DNA from: Vesta saturnalis
Taxonomy: Eukaryota; Arthropoda; Insecta; Coleoptera; Lampyridae
Assembly (NCBI GenBank): GCA_036346205.1
Contig: JARFJB010001278.1
Location: forward strand, 1,063,501-1,127,500
Direction of reading: 5' to 3'
DNA length: 64,000 bases
A program made the translations under genes and the position numbers. Below, in pieces: positions 1-12,024 of the stretch; within the stretch, counting starts at the first letter, position 1; each line of letters starts with the position of its first letter. A model generated the notes under the pieces. The model made no database searches. It was not told the origin of the DNA and worked only from the letters and a program-made list of their open reading frames with translations.

Positions 1-91
1 CGGGTGCAGTACGAGTAACATCGTTAAGAACCCCGAGCATTAATTAGCTAAATTTCAAAAAAAGCATCAGCCGCCGGTAGTCGTTTTCACG

Positions 92-499
92 ATGCCGCGC
101 GGTCCTGATCAACAGAGATCGTTCTACATCGTGGATGGAGTTGAAGTTGACTTCGATCCCGCCGATCCAAGGAACCGACATTTGTTGGAAGCAGTGTCGG
201 CACCCGAATACTACTACCAGACCACCGCAATGAAGAAGAGACAACGTCCCAAGAAGACACCACGACCAACAGAAGACGTCACCCCGCTTGCCGAGGTACC
301 ATCACCGACACCTACACCGCACGCTGCCACCGGAAGTAACGTAGCGGCCGCATCAAGATCCAACAGCACCGACGAATTCATCATTCAGAAGAAGAAGCCA
401 AAGAAGACGCCGACCGCCCGCCCGTTCGAGCCAACAACGACCGTCAACGCGTACCAGCCCTCGCAGAACTGTAAAATATCCCTTCTCATTATGGTTTAA
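92..499 (+). CDS. Basic, Pro/Thr-rich ORF, possibly a retroelement ORF1 start
   Basis: A 135-codon ORF much richer in GC than the AT-rich DNA after it. The first 50 residues are acidic and fairly ordered. From about residue 47 it becomes Lys/Pro/Thr-rich with two KKxPKKTP-type basic blocks (about residues 48-56 and 100-107). This low-complexity basic style is common in the N-terminal part of non-LTR retrotransposon ORF1 or gag-like proteins, but I see no zinc knuckle or reverse transcriptase nearby. The ORF ends shortly after a composition change near 470, so the last dozen codons are probably not original and the copy looks cut off. It could also be the first exon of a cellular gene with a splice donor near 470. 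Function unassigned. Confidence 0.3.
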   Translation: MPRGPDQQRSFYIVDGVEVDFDPADPRNRHLLEAVSAPEYYYQTTAMKKRQRPKKTPRPTEDVTPLAEVPSPTPTPHAATGSNVAAASRSNSTDEFIIQKKKPKKTPTARPFEPTTTVNAYQPSQNCKISLLIMV

Positions 500-2541
500 T
501 CTTTATATTTGTTTATGACTCTTCAAATACCTACCTTAATATACAAGTTTCTTCTGTTTTTCCTTTAAGTTATAAGAATACCTAGTATATTTTAAATTTG
601 TATTTTTGGGGCAATGTAGTTTCAATATTTTTTATTCTTTTCTATTAAAACATCTTTAAAAATTAAAATGTTTTGCATTTTTAATGAATTTATGCACAAA
701 TCAAATGATGTTCAATCTCACCCCACGGTGGTCAATTTCACCCCAAAAATTAAAATTCTTCATAACTTCTTAACGCAGTAATGAAATTTCATCGAGGTCA
801 GATTGATCACTCTCTATTACCTTCCAATATACTTTAGTGCTAACACTATTATGGTGATCAAAGTCACCCCAATTCATGTATAAAATTGATCATGGAATTT
901 CTGGCTTTTTTAATGACTTAAATTTAATTTTTGAGTTCTGGCAACAGCAAGATTGTATCGGAAAACAAGGATACTTGTGATCAAACACTTGAAATAAATT
1001 AGAAAGTAATGTTCTAAAAGGTTATTCAAAAAATTTTATTTCTTTTATCAATTTCACCCCACTTCACGGTACATATATTTCGTCTCATCCTGTATATCAG
1101 GTGTATGCGCAAAAATAATGAAAGTAAAGAAAAGGTTGTAACTAGTGGCACAAAAAATAACATTCCACTAAGTTTTGCGTTAATATTGGCAAAATGACTA
1201 TTTTATGATATATTGAAAGTATCAAATAGTGGTACTGCAGACCCTGTATATCAAAAACTGTCGAGCTTTGAGCTTTCCAGGCAATGAAGACATTAGATCA
1301 ATTGATCAAGTTCTAGAACATATCAAAATTTGGTAAAATTCTAACCAAAAGGTATTTCACATTTAAAACGTGCCCTCCTTTGCTTTTCTATCAAATACAA
1401 AAAAAAAATCGTGTGGACGGGTTCCAAAATCGAGCTTTTTAGAAAAAATTGCAAAAACCCTTTTTTGAGAAATTTTATTTCCTATCTAATGGTATTTTCA
1501 CTTTTTGAATATGTTAAGTAGTTCCGGAGATATTTAGGAAAAAACGGTTTTTTAAGTGACGTTTTTTTGGTAATATCTTGTAAACCATTTGTTGTACAGA
1601 AAAATTATATGGACAAAAAATACTAACAGTTATATTACTAATCACACTTTAAAAGGAAAAAATCTAAAAAAATAAAATTTTGCAAAAAGGGTACTTACAA
1701 TTTTACCCCTTTCCCCATACCCCACTAACCCCAAAAACAATCAGTTGCTTTGGGTAGTTGTGTGCCAAATTTCAAGTTGATATGTTAAGTCGTTTGAAAG
1801 TTATGGAGTACACACAGACATACAGACAAGGTTTTTTTGCTCAAATTTTGTTTTTGGATGTTTTAGAACATTTTAAAGCGATTGAGCAAATAAAAATTTT
1901 TGAAATTTTTTTTAGCAGTACTGTTCTTCCCATCCGTTGGATGTGGAAGTAATTCAGTTCTGTAGCTATGGCTTTCTAATACGTTTAACTAAAGGTTATA
2001 ATAGGCTTACCTTAACTTTTCTAAACTATTGATATTTAGTCAGAACGATAACAGTAATTGTTATCGAAACGTTTAAGTTTGTATAAAACAAAAAAGAAAA
2101 CACGATATTAAACCGAAAAAATAAGGATCTTCATTATTTTTAATTATTAAAATTCTACTTCTAATATATTGGCCTTTATTGCCCATGCATAAAAATTTTA
2201 TATAGCTGTCGAGTATATTGTCTATTTAAGTGGATAATGAATGCATAAAACATTGCAATTATACATTCATCAAATAATTCCATTAATTGTAAAGAGCAGA
2301 TGATTCATTTCCTATATCCGCATTTTGAAATAGCCATTTACTGCATTTATAAATGATCAATTAGACTTAAACAGCAGCGAATGCAGTAATAATGAACTCT
2401 CATTATTTTTTTTTGTTAGTATGACGATACAGATAAACCGGATTTATATTTTAGAATAAATTATTTATTATTATTTTGAACAACAAATTCTCTGAGAATA
2501 ATACTGAAAATAAATGCACATGTATGTGAAAAATGTGAGTA
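500..2541. other. AT-rich non-coding stretch with degenerate transposon-end fragments
   Basis: No credible ORF. Between 713 and 1068 the motif TCACCCCA recurs four times in the same orientation, usually preceded by CAAT. ACCCTGTA near 1244-1251 and a similar end near 1091 look like outer ends of mariner-type inverted repeats. The stretch 1240-1860 resembles untranslated DNA of old Tc1/mariner copies. There is no transposase here. Confidence 0.4.
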
Positions 2542-3498
2542 TACACTGTCTCTTGAATTTCTGGTTATAGGGAATTCCCATGTTAAAATAAACTATTGTA
2601 AATATTGGCTCCCTAATTATTTTACAGTAAAATGTCAAATGTAAAACTTCTTAAGGAAAAAGGCTGCTTCTTATGTTACAGTTGCATTTACATTTGGTTC
2701 ATCCGTTTTCGAGAAAATTAGGAAAAACTTAAGGGCTTTTTCGTAACCGGTAACGTTAATAAGCCATGTAAGTGTCAGGATAAATACAATAAGGAGCACA
2801 AGTAAAATAAGTCTGTTATAAACAAGAAGATGATATTCTAAATAAACAAATTAATTATGAAAATTGGAAAATAAATAACAAAAAATCATCATTTCTACTA
2901 TTTGATCAAGTGTTCAAATAAATCTTCGTTTGCAGCTAAACAATATCCAAGTCGATCATGACTTATTAACGTTACCGGTAGATTTGAATAAGTTGATAAT
3001 TTTTGAAATTGTTTCTGCACTTGGAATTTGCCGGTTTTGATAACTAGCCGAGTACAAATCTCTGATATTTCTAAGTGAATTGCCAGAGTAATGCCATTCA
3101 ATAAATTTTACTTTTTCTTCAATGGTGTAATAATTCATTTTATGAACAAATTTTTCTTTAAAAGTAATAATCTGCCCCAAATAAAGTTTTAATGATGAAT
3201 GAATTGTTTTTGAACAATGAATGATTTACAATGATAATTAATAATAATTATTGTTATCACTGTCTGTCTAAAGCAAAGCAACCTTGACCAGTTACGAAAA
3301 AGCCCTTAAGTTTTTCCTAAATTTCTCGAAAACGGATGAACCAAATGTAAATGCAATTGTAACATAAGAAGCAGCCTTTTTTCCTTAAGAAGTTTTACAT
3401 TTGACATTTTACTGTAAAATAATTAGGGAGCCAATATTTACAATAGTTTATTTTAACATGGAAATTCCTATGTCCAGAAATTCAAGAGACACAGTGTA
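2542..3498. mobile_element. Tc1/mariner-type deletion derivative with long inverted repeats
   Basis: About 205 bp at the left (2544-2748) is repeated in inverted orientation at the right (3291-3496) with high identity. The outer ends read CACTGTCTCTTG and its near complement, and TA lies immediately outside at 2542-2543 and 3497-3498, the TA duplication typical of Tc1/mariner/IS630. Only about 540 bp separate the arms, enough for the N-terminal DNA-binding part of a transposase but not the catalytic domain. This is an internally deleted copy that would depend on a transposase made elsewhere. Confidence 0.85.
2956..3180 (-). pseudogene. Mariner transposase N-terminal helix-turn-helix remnant (DUF4817-like)
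   Basis: Starting from the second Met of this ORF the protein reads like the N-terminal domain shared by insect mariner transposases of the DUF4817 type: an EEKVKFIEW segment, a stretch ending in YSASYQNRQIPS, then a helix ending FKSTGNVNKS. The same arrangement is seen in the transposases at 10379, 36764 and 46374. Nothing of the catalytic DDE/D core follows; the ORF runs into the right inverted repeat. It is about 75 residues where a full transposase would be about 340. The deletion probably arose during an aborted transposition of an autonomous copy. Confidence 0.65.
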
Positions 3499-3885
3499 CA
3501 GAAATTTTAAGTGAATGTTCCCAATATACATTTCAAACAAAAGTACGCAAACATTGCTACGAATGTGATGCTTTCTATAGAATAAATGCACGGGTTACTG
3601 ATTTTAAAGCTTCCTGAGATAAATCAAACCAGATATTTTTTTAATCTGTCAATGCTAATAAAGTAAATCGAACCTGTACACATCCGACAGCCATCAAAAT
3701 CTGTTAAAGCTACGTTTAGTATCTCAAAACGGCACAAGCTTTTTATTGGCGCATGTGTGATATATCAAAATTGACAATTCTTTTATTTCCAATCTACATA
3801 TACATATGTAGGGATTAGGTTATGCTATCGGCTTTTATTCACTATCGCTAAAACGATTTGCCCATTTTACGACGTTTCACAAAGT
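3499..3885. other. AT-rich spacer
   Basis: No ORF, repeat or RNA gene that I can support. It separates the mariner derivative from the CA-tailed repeat. Confidence 0.4.
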
Positions 3886-4448
3886 TTTGTGTGTGTGCAT
3901 GGGTGCGTGTGTTCGTACGTGTGTGTGTGTGTGTTCTAGTATTTATGATAACTCCAGCATGGTCAATAGTACGTATCTGAAATTACGTACTTAAGCTTGA
4001 ATCCATATCTTCTAGAGCTGATTAAATTTTGAGAGAAATCGTGCTGCGGAGAAGTGGGAGTTTATTAAAGAGAGTTTTTGACCCTTTTTTGCATAATTTT
4101 TATGTATAAAGTTTTTTAATTCGAGGGTGATTAACTTTTAAAAATTAATTAAGTAGGGCTGAAAATACTTAAACTGTATTATTCATATTTTTTATAAAAG
4201 CTAGCGGTTTTGGAATTTCTGTATGGCTGTTAAGCTTTTATCTGACATGAAGGATTAAACGTCTATCTAACATAAAATTATTACTGTTGTTTTTACAATG
4301 TTGACTGTTTTCATTATGAACGTATCACAATAGTAGATGAATAATTATCCTAAAATATCTGGTGTGGAACACACTACCTTCCAACCACAGACAAAAAGAA
4401 AAGTAAGTGAAATGGAATAATTTTTTAACAATTTTTATAGTTATTAAT

Positions 4449-4563
4449 GATACTAGTTCGATATGAACGTCATAATGAAACGCGTGTAAAGATGAACCAC
4501 GAGCCGTTAGCCGAGTGGTTTATTTACAAAGTTTCATTACGAAGTTCATATCGAACGTGTATC
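4449..4563. repeat. Long perfect-loop hairpin
   Basis: The 33 bases at 4449-4481 are an inverted copy, with about 4 mismatches, of 4531-4563. The arms contain GTTCGATATGAAC, itself close to palindromic, and the spacer is 49 bases. It adjoins the TTAA-flanked MITE but lies outside its inverted repeats. It may be a separate foldback element. Confidence 0.7.
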
Positions 4564-4576
4564 ATTCAAAATTTAA

Positions 4577-5007
4577 TCTACGCCAGTCCAAATAGATTTT
4601 CTTTGCATAGATTCGATTTGTTTACAATATCAGAAACGTTTTGTAAATAAAAATTCAAAATTATTAAGTGACCATATTAGTCGATATAGCAACCGCGCTT
4701 GTCGATTGTTGCAATTTTACTTTGACAACGTCATTATTTGCGTTCAATTTTGTGTTTTACATGAGTTTCACGCACTGCTGGACTGAATATAACAAATTGT
4801 ACAGACTTTATAATTAATGTTTACAATAAATAAATGTTGGTAAAGATTTTATAACGAAGTAAAAGTTGTAACTAACTTTCTTTTGCCTGTTTTTATTTTA
4901 AAATTTGCGTGTTATTATGAGTTCATAATGGCACTGGGTGCTATTATGAAGGCCGTAATGACACCCAAATGAAGATGATAAATATGTCATAATGACACTG
5001 GCGTAGA
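4577..5007. mobile_element. MITE flanked by TTAA (piggyBac- or Kolobok-type)
   Basis: The outer ends are TCTACGCCAGT (4577-4587) and its exact complement ACTGGCGTAGA (4997-5007). Each end is directly bordered by TTAA (4573-4576 and 5008-5011), the target duplication used by piggyBac and Kolobok transposases. The right subterminal half repeats a TCATAATGRCACTGG motif, near 4922 and 4987. Length is 431 bp with no ORF. It would need a transposase in trans; the piggyBac remnant at 21237 is not shown to be its source. Confidence 0.75.
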
Positions 5008-5624
5008 TTAAGATAATTATGAAACCTCTTTATAGTTAGTTAGGCAACATCGTAAAATGAAAACAATAATCTACATCCAACAGACGAGACGTTTAAAACT
5101 TCATATGAGAAGGAGATACTAACTTAAAAAATTCTAAAGCCGCCCGCTTCAATAAAAATGTCGATTTACGCATATTTACTTAATTTTTACACTTATTTCC
5201 TTTATATCAAGAAACTTATGAAGAAAAGCTATATAAAATTAAATTTTCTTTAAAAACACGTCTACATATTTTGTTATAAAATTAATTATTCAGATATTGA
5301 AAAAAGCTTGATCTAAACACTTAAATTCTACTTTAGGAATTCTTTTGCCGCTAGACTACGCATTGCATAAAAAATTGAATAAAACAGAATTAATCTATGT
5401 AATTAAGTTCTATTTATTGGTATTTTTATATCCATGAAAAATACAGCTGTTTTAGAAACATTTGATAGAAATCAAAAACAGCTCCTAATAACCCCCCCAC
5501 CGCGTAGTTTGTTCCAAAAAACTAATCAGCTCCTGGACAAATGAAAACAAGCTTAAACACAATTTTAAGTACGTATGTGTTTTCGTTCTGGAGCTATCGT
5601 GTATACTAACATACATCACCGCAT

Positions 5625-5697
5625 ACACACACACGCACCCACCCACGCACATACACACACACAAACCCCCCCCCACATACCCCCACACACACACAGA
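5625..5697 (+). repeat. CA microsatellite
   Basis: Interrupted CACA/CACG/CCCA tract with a run of nine C, part of the right arm of the surrounding repeat. Apparent ORFs through it are composition artefacts. Confidence 0.85.
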
Positions 5698-5710
5698 TTT
5701 GCCGATAATT

Positions 5711-6911
5711 TCCAAAATTATAAATTATTTGTTAGCCTCGTACATCTTAAATGTAGTTTAAACTCTCGTAATTGGATGTAATAACGCATCAATGTTTGGA
5801 GAAGCTTTTCTGTTGTAACGTTTCATTTTGTCTTTTATACATGTAAAACGTTTACGAATTTTTTTTGTTATTCTATAAAACAAAAATGAAGCTTTTGTTG
5901 TTGATCAAGGTAAAATGAAAGTTTAAAAGGGAAATGTGATTTAAATTTTAGATATCAATGTTTAGGAAAACTCTTGTACTAAGTTTAGAGGAAATATTTG
6001 TTAGTGTCCTTGTAAATAAGGATAGTTTTGTGTAAATAACTGTTTTCGTTGTTTTGAATTGAGTGAATTTCGTTAAATCAAGTTGAGATTATATCATACA
6101 AAATTAAAGTTAAGAACGTATTCAAATTATTACACCGTATCGTTTGATAAGGTTTGAGTTTAAACAAAGAATTTGTCTTCATATGCAGCGCAGTAAAGGC
6201 TAGCGTTTTTAATTTACCATATATCCATTCCTTAGATAATCTTTCGAGAAGAGGTAGGTGTTGTTGACGTTGCAATTTCTCCCGACGATTTTCGAGCTTG
6301 TCTTCGTGGATGCGCGTACTTAGAACATTTGAGTACCTTTTTTCTTTAACTGGCTAATTAAATGGGGATGAGTTGGAAAAAAAATGTGGAGACAAGTGAA
6401 ATTAATCACGAGAGTAGTAGTAGCTTAGGTGTATAGCGTCCATTTTTTTTACTGTGAGGTAGTGATTACCGCGGAACAACGTTTACCCCGGTCCGTGTTG
6501 AAGGAACTACCGACGCAGGGTTCTCATTCTCTCACCCTCACCATTTAAGGGATCACTTAATAGTTCAACCTTCACGAAGTTAGTTTATCGTTACTTGTGG
6601 TTGGTCCATAAGGACTCATCGAGATCCAGAAAAGCGTTTAGTGTTTAAAGTACAAAGTGCTTTCGTCGTTACCTGGAGAAGGCTTCTCTTCTTGCACGTG
6701 TTCCTTTGATAACGTACTCTTTAGACATGCGTACTTGTGTTCCGTTGTACATCGCGCGTCTAATGATTAACCAATAGTGCGATTGTTTTCACGGGGCATA
6801 AATGAAATTTAAATACACTTTAGCCATTTTAAAAAATAAAAGTAATTTGTAGTATGTATTCATTGTGCCTTATTTTTTAGAATTGTTTATCTATGCCATC
6901 ATACAAATTAT
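5711..6911. other. Stretch without recognised genes upstream of the MULE
   Basis: AT-rich to about 6250, then a 340-base segment (6440-6780) of distinctly higher GC content without a long ORF. It may hold the upstream end or promoter of the MULE element that begins at 6912, but I could not pair it with an inverted copy downstream of 9008. No RNA gene is seen. Confidence 0.35.
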
Positions 6912-9008
6912 ATGAGGGTAGATCCCAAAAGTAATAAACGAGGACGGCCCAAAAATTGTTCGTGTCCTGCAGAAATGCACAGTAAAATAAAATGTACTAC
7001 CAAAGATACTATGAAAAAAGATGCCCATGTTAAGGTAGCATACCCCAAAAAGCTTTACTCATATGAAATTTTTTTAATATTATTTAATTAATTTGTCTAA
7101 AATTGGAACTTAGGGCTTGGGGTATTTAATAAAAAAAAAATGCTGCGCTAAATTAGAATAGTCAATCCAAGAAATGGGGAACTTTGCTATATATAAACTA
7201 AGTTGTTTCAAATTTGCCATTTGTAGATGTTAGATTGCGAAAAGTTAAGTTGTTAAAGTATTTACTTTTGTGGTGTGGTGTTAAAAAGTAATAATTTTGT
7301 GTTTATTTTATTGCACCTTGTTGACCAATTTTATTTTTTTAAGGATAGATTGCCAGGTCAAATAGATTATAAACATGAACGTAATAACTCAGAGACTTCC
7401 GAATCATTTTCATATTTACGACCCTTAAAAAATGTTAAAGAAATATTTGAAGCATATTTTAACGATGGACTAGGAGTTAAAGAAGCAATTAATTTACATG
7501 AGTGTATTAATCTACCAAAACATGCAGTTTATGATTGGTACCGAAAGTGGAGAACTTCCCATTTAGGGCCAAGAACTGGACCCGGTATTATTGAAGCAAG
7601 GGGTTTAAGTGGTTATAATGAGCTTTAATAATAATAAAAATCATTTCAGGTTCTTCAACAAAAACATAAAGTACAGAAAGACCAAGGAAAAATAGTAGAA
7701 ATTCAAGAGGAACCATTTGCAATTGTAATAATTACGCTTATAATGCAAAGAGCCCATAATTTGCCATTTGCTAAAGATATTTTTTTATGGTCTTCTTGCG
7801 ACTTGGAAAGTCATACAGTGACATTCCTCTTCACTGTTTGTCATATAGAAGCAGTGCCTCTAGCTGTGATTATGGCAAAAGGTCAGCGTACAGAGGATTA
7901 TGTATATGGTTGTAATTTACTGAAACGTGTACTGCCAGTAGCACTCTGCTCCCAACAGTATCCGAAAGTAATAATTAGAGACTACAGCGAATCAGAGAGG
8001 CAAGCCATATCTTTGGTTTGGCCCGAATCAAAGGCTTTACTATGCCGATTTCATGTTTGTCAGTGTCTGGCGGTGGCTGTTGGATAAGAACAACGACGTA
8101 CTTAAAGAACATAGACAAATTTTATACAAACCTTTTAAGAATATCCTGACAGCAGCATCTGAGTCCAGTGTATTTGAAGCTTATTGCCTCTGTATAGGAG
8201 ATACTGTTGCTCAAGAAATTAATGCGGTAGTATCGCGTTATCCAAAGTGGAAAACGTATATTTCTAATTACTGAAAGAAACGAGAAGATTGGTCGCTGGG
8301 ATTTAGAAGCTGTTTGAGACATGGACATCAGACTAACAATTTTAGCGAAGTTAACGTTAAACTTCTTAAAGACATTGTCTTATTAAGAAATAAAGCCTAC
8401 AATGCAGTTTACTTGATAGGTTTCGTCTGCACAAGCATGGAGACTTATTTTAAAAGAAGACTTTGCGATTATTACAATAACAGACAAGTCAGAACAACCC
8501 TACTTTTGAGATCACAGTTGCTAAAATGTTCGTATTTAAAAAAAGAAGACAGTTAGGTTGAAAGCAAATTGTTACAAAGTGCCGAGTGAAAGTAATCCAG
8601 AAATAATGTACGATGTTGAAGTTGCGCTGGGGTCCCGCTCTTGCGAAATGGGAAGATTAGGAAAGTTTTGCAAACATCAAGCGGGAGTATATAATAATTT
8701 TCAAGAAAATTTTCCCAATTCACCCGCTATAACTGCACAATCAAAATATTTAATGGCTAAGCTAGCCTTCGGCGAAGAAAATGTTATGCCACTTACATTC
8801 TATGAGTCATTACGAACAGAAATCCAATCGACATCTACCCACTCTGATGCACTTACCAGATAACCAAGGAAGCATAGGCATGGAATCACAGTCCACTAGT
8901 ACTATGTCAAATCCAGAAGAAAATAAAGATTCTTCCAAAACGGAATTTACAGAATTTATGACTTTATTACAGAGTCACCATAATTCATATGACACTTCTT
9001 TAAGATAG
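6912..9008 (+). pseudogene. Broken MULE transposase with SWIM zinc finger
   Basis: Five successive pieces in changing frames together follow the order of a Mutator-like transposase. At 6912-7090 a piece contains RGRPK (AT-hook-like) and a Cys-rich segment; 7275-7628 is an N-terminal DNA-binding-like region. The MULE core spans about 7650-8085 with PKVIIRDYSES, WPESKALLCRFH and a Gln after FHVC, and its continuation at 8053-8274 (VWRWLLDKN) is in another frame. The stretch 8314-8556 is the helical region, and 8558-8863 holds a SWIM finger (CEMGRLGKFCKHQ). The first catalytic Asp position reads LWSSCDLE, where families of this type have an Asp before Ser-Thr, so it seems lost. At least three frameshifts and several stops are present. 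Some breaks, such as 7090-7275, could be introns. Inactive. Confidence 0.75.
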
Positions 9009-10220
9009 TGAATATCTGCATGCAACGCTTAAAGAAGATTTCTACTCGCACAGCTTGGTACTCTTACGTAGCTACTGCTGGTAGTTATTTACTAGAAAAC
9101 ATACATCTAGGGCTGCAATTAATGTACAACCTACAACATTAAGCCGAAGAAAAACATTAATTCAAGGAACAAAACGTTTCGCAGGTGTATTTAAAATGAA
9201 GCAAAAATAAAAGGCTTCGAAATTTACAGTTAAATGTTGACCACAATGTGCCAAACGCTATAGGGCATTAGTTTGTTTTACCACCTATCGTTTTTTATAT
9301 TTTGGTATTTTTTTTGTGCAATATACTACTTTAATAACTGAATAAAGTTAAGTTAAAGTGTTAAATAAAAATTAATTGTAGGCATTATTTCATAAAATTC
9401 CCTTTTTTTTGGCTTGTTTTAATTCTGTCCTTGGTCTCGGCACTCCGCAGTTATTTTCCACCCCGACCTCGACACCTAGTTGGAGAACGCCGCGCAGCGA
9501 ATCAGATCGTGTTATTTCTATATACTGCCGAAGTAAATGACGGATATGAAACACGCTTACCGTTCAAACTGACGCTTCGGGCTATGGAATTGAGCCAGTT
9601 TTGACTCAAAACGTCTGATTAAGATAAACAGTCATTTGCTATAATAACCGTTTCCTAACTCGTAATGACAGGGAGTTCTACGTTCGTCTTGTAGTGCTTG
9701 AAGAAGCCTACCGGTCGTTTAACTCGTTGCACTATACGTTTACAGGAACATAGTTTGAGATAGTTCACTGTAAGGAAAGAATCATATAGCTCCAGACACT
9801 TTATCGCGCTCCGTACCCACTATCGACGCAAGTGAAGCAAAGACAAACTTGATTGTGACTTACTAACTATTACTAACGAAGAGGTCAAGGATTCAGGAGA
9901 AAGATGATTGAATGACGCAAAGCTCAGATCTCGTAGAGGGTGGTGTGGCTCCTTTCGTCTCCTTCGGACTAGGTATCCCAATCTAACTCTCCATGAAATG
10001 TATCGTATCATACAGTGTGCGATCCATATAATTCTTGTTGTTGGTATGTACAAGTTTCCGAGTTTTTTTTATGTTGAGTGGCACATCACTAATAATGGAG
10101 GGGGGGGGGCTGGAGCCGCCGAGTAGTTGAATTCGTAAAAATGAAGAAGTTGTAACAGTAACCGTCCCACTGCGAAGTTATGATAGTAATATTACTAATA
10201 CAGCTTTATTTCCTAATTTA
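9009..10220. other. Non-coding stretch between MULE and mariner
   Basis: The first 400 bases are AT-rich 3' flank of the MULE. From 9440 to about 10060 the sequence is GC-richer and non-repetitive with only short opposing ORFs and a run of nine G near 10100. No family recognised. Confidence 0.35.
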
Positions 10221-11629
10221 GTTCTCGAGGAAAATGATTTAGTATAAGCCACTGCACATTTACTATTTCTGATATCAACCTTGCCATGTTTTTTAATTAT
10301 TTTCTGTTGTCAATGTCAGACTTTTAAATTCCTGTGTTGTTCGTTTTTAAACATTTTGCATTTTTTTCCTTAATAGAAATGGCTGAAAGATACACTTTTC
10401 ATGAACTTACTGACATGCATTTAATTTTTGGTAAATGTGACAGTAATTCAAGGGCACCAAGATGTTACCAAGAGACATTTCCTAATAGGATGATTCCTTC
10501 AAGAAAACAGTTTGTTTCAATTGACTGTTGCCTTAGAGAAACAGGAAGTCTAAACGTTAACAACAGTGCTAGTAGGCCGGGTACAACAAGAACTGTTGAA
10601 AATGAAGAACAGATCTTAAGGCGTTTTGAAGAAGATAATACTTTAAGTACTAGAAGAATAGGTGCTATGGAAAATATACGTCATTCCGTAGTGTGGAGGT
10701 TAGCAAGTGGGCAACTCCTACATCCATACCACCTATTACAAGTACCAGAACTACTGCAAGAGGATTTTGAAAGAACAAGGTTTTGTAATTGGGTCCTCCA
10801 TAAAACAGAGCGTGATCCAGATTTTGTAAAAAGTATTCTGTTTACTCATGTCGTTTCATTTACAAAAGACAGAGTTTTCAATTAAGGAAACAACTACAGG
10901 TGGAGTGAAGAGAATCCCAGGGAAACAGTACTTCGACATTCCCAACATAAATTTAAAATAAATCTGTGGGTGGGCATTTTGGGAACTAAAATCTTGGGTC
11001 CCGTTGAGTTACTTCAAAATTTAAATGGTGCTCATTATTTAATCTTCTTGTCGGACTAACTTCCGGAAGATATCGATTTGCAAACGAGTCGAAAAATGTG
11101 GCTTATGCACGACGGTGCCCCTGCCCACTAATCTAGAAGTGTCAGCAGATATATAAATAATACTCTTCCTGCGAAGTGCATCGGTCGCGGACATGAAGCA
11201 CCACAGGAATGGACATCAAGAAGCCCCAATTTAAATCCTTTGAATTTTTGTCTATGGGGTAATAGTAAGGAGAAAATGTATAGTAGGCCAATCACCAGTG
11301 AAAATTTTTTAAGACAAAGAATCGAGATTGTGTTTGCAGAGTTGAAACAAAATGAGAAAAGTACAGAGAAACTGCAATTTAACTTCGTCAAAAGGGTCAG
11401 AGCTTGGGTTCCTGTTAGTGGAAGACAGTGACATTTATTTATTAACTTTGTTGTTACCAGTTTCTTGTTATTACGATTAAATAATGTTGTTTATTTGACA
11501 TTGCATTTAATAATTTTAATCATCCAACGGTTGAAAGTAGAAAATAATTAAAAAACATGCAATGTTGATATCCGAAATGGTAGATGTGCAGTAGTAGTAT
11601 CTTATACTAAATCAGCTTTCCTCGAGAAC
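10221..11629. mobile_element. Mariner element with about 95-bp inverted repeats
   Basis: The left arm 10221-10315 (starting GTTCTCGAGGAAA) matches in inverted orientation the right arm 11533-11629 (ending TTTCCTCGAGAAC), with blocks such as GATTTAGTATAAG and TTTTTTAATTATTTTCT conserved in both. TA precedes the left end; the right side reads AG, so the TA duplication is decayed on one side. The transposase pseudogene lies between the arms. Confidence 0.8.
10379..11431 (+). pseudogene. Mariner transposase (DUF4817 type), inactivated
   Basis: Starts at the ATG of MAERYTF. The N-terminal helix-turn-helix region has FGKCDSNSRAPRCYQETFPN, then a second helix-turn-helix near IRHSVVWRLASG. The catalytic domain follows: the first motif is degraded to FTHVVSFT, so the Asp expected in FTDEATF is gone. 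After a frame break at about 10885 come LWVGILGTK, then the second Asp in MHDGAPAH, then SPNLNPLNFCLWG, where the family has SPDLNPLDFFLWG, so the third Asp is also replaced. An in-frame stop interrupts the middle. Total about 345 codons, near the normal length. It is dead in two of three catalytic positions. Confidence 0.8.
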
Positions 11630-11972
11630 AGTGCATATTATCGATTTTAAACTAGAGTACTTTTTTTATGTATTATTAAACAAACTTAAAAAAAAAATAA
11701 AATATGCATTTTATCCACACGCAAAAAAGCCTCCTGAAAAAATCCTTAGCACACTGTTGTTTGGTTACAATTAAAAATAATGTGCTCATCAGTTGTTGTT
11801 ACACCTGACGGACATACCTTGTGTACAAACTTTCAATAAAATCGCAAAAGCCCTATGGAAGAAAATTGTAGAAGTACGTATTCCCAAATTATCATAAAAC
11901 ACGCCTTTTTAATTAAGCATTTTCAGACATATTTACATAGAATTTCTGGCCTAAAATGAAGTAATCTACCTA

Positions 11973-12024
<52 letters not shown>

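Larger units (their letters stand above)
3886..5710. mobile_element. Non-autonomous repeat with inverted GT/CA-rich ends
   Basis: The left end (about 3886-4075) contains a GT-rich tract followed by sequence matching, in inverted orientation, the right end (about 5490-5700), which carries the CA tract. Both arms share the order: CA tract, short unique piece containing ATACTA or similar, GGAGYTATC, then TACGTA, AAGCTTRA and CAGCTC. The interior at 4340-4440 and 5020-5480 is similar to 53155-54016, and the right arm to 56758-57170, so this is a dispersed family. No protein is encoded. A separate MITE (4577-5007) sits inside. Confidence 0.55.
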
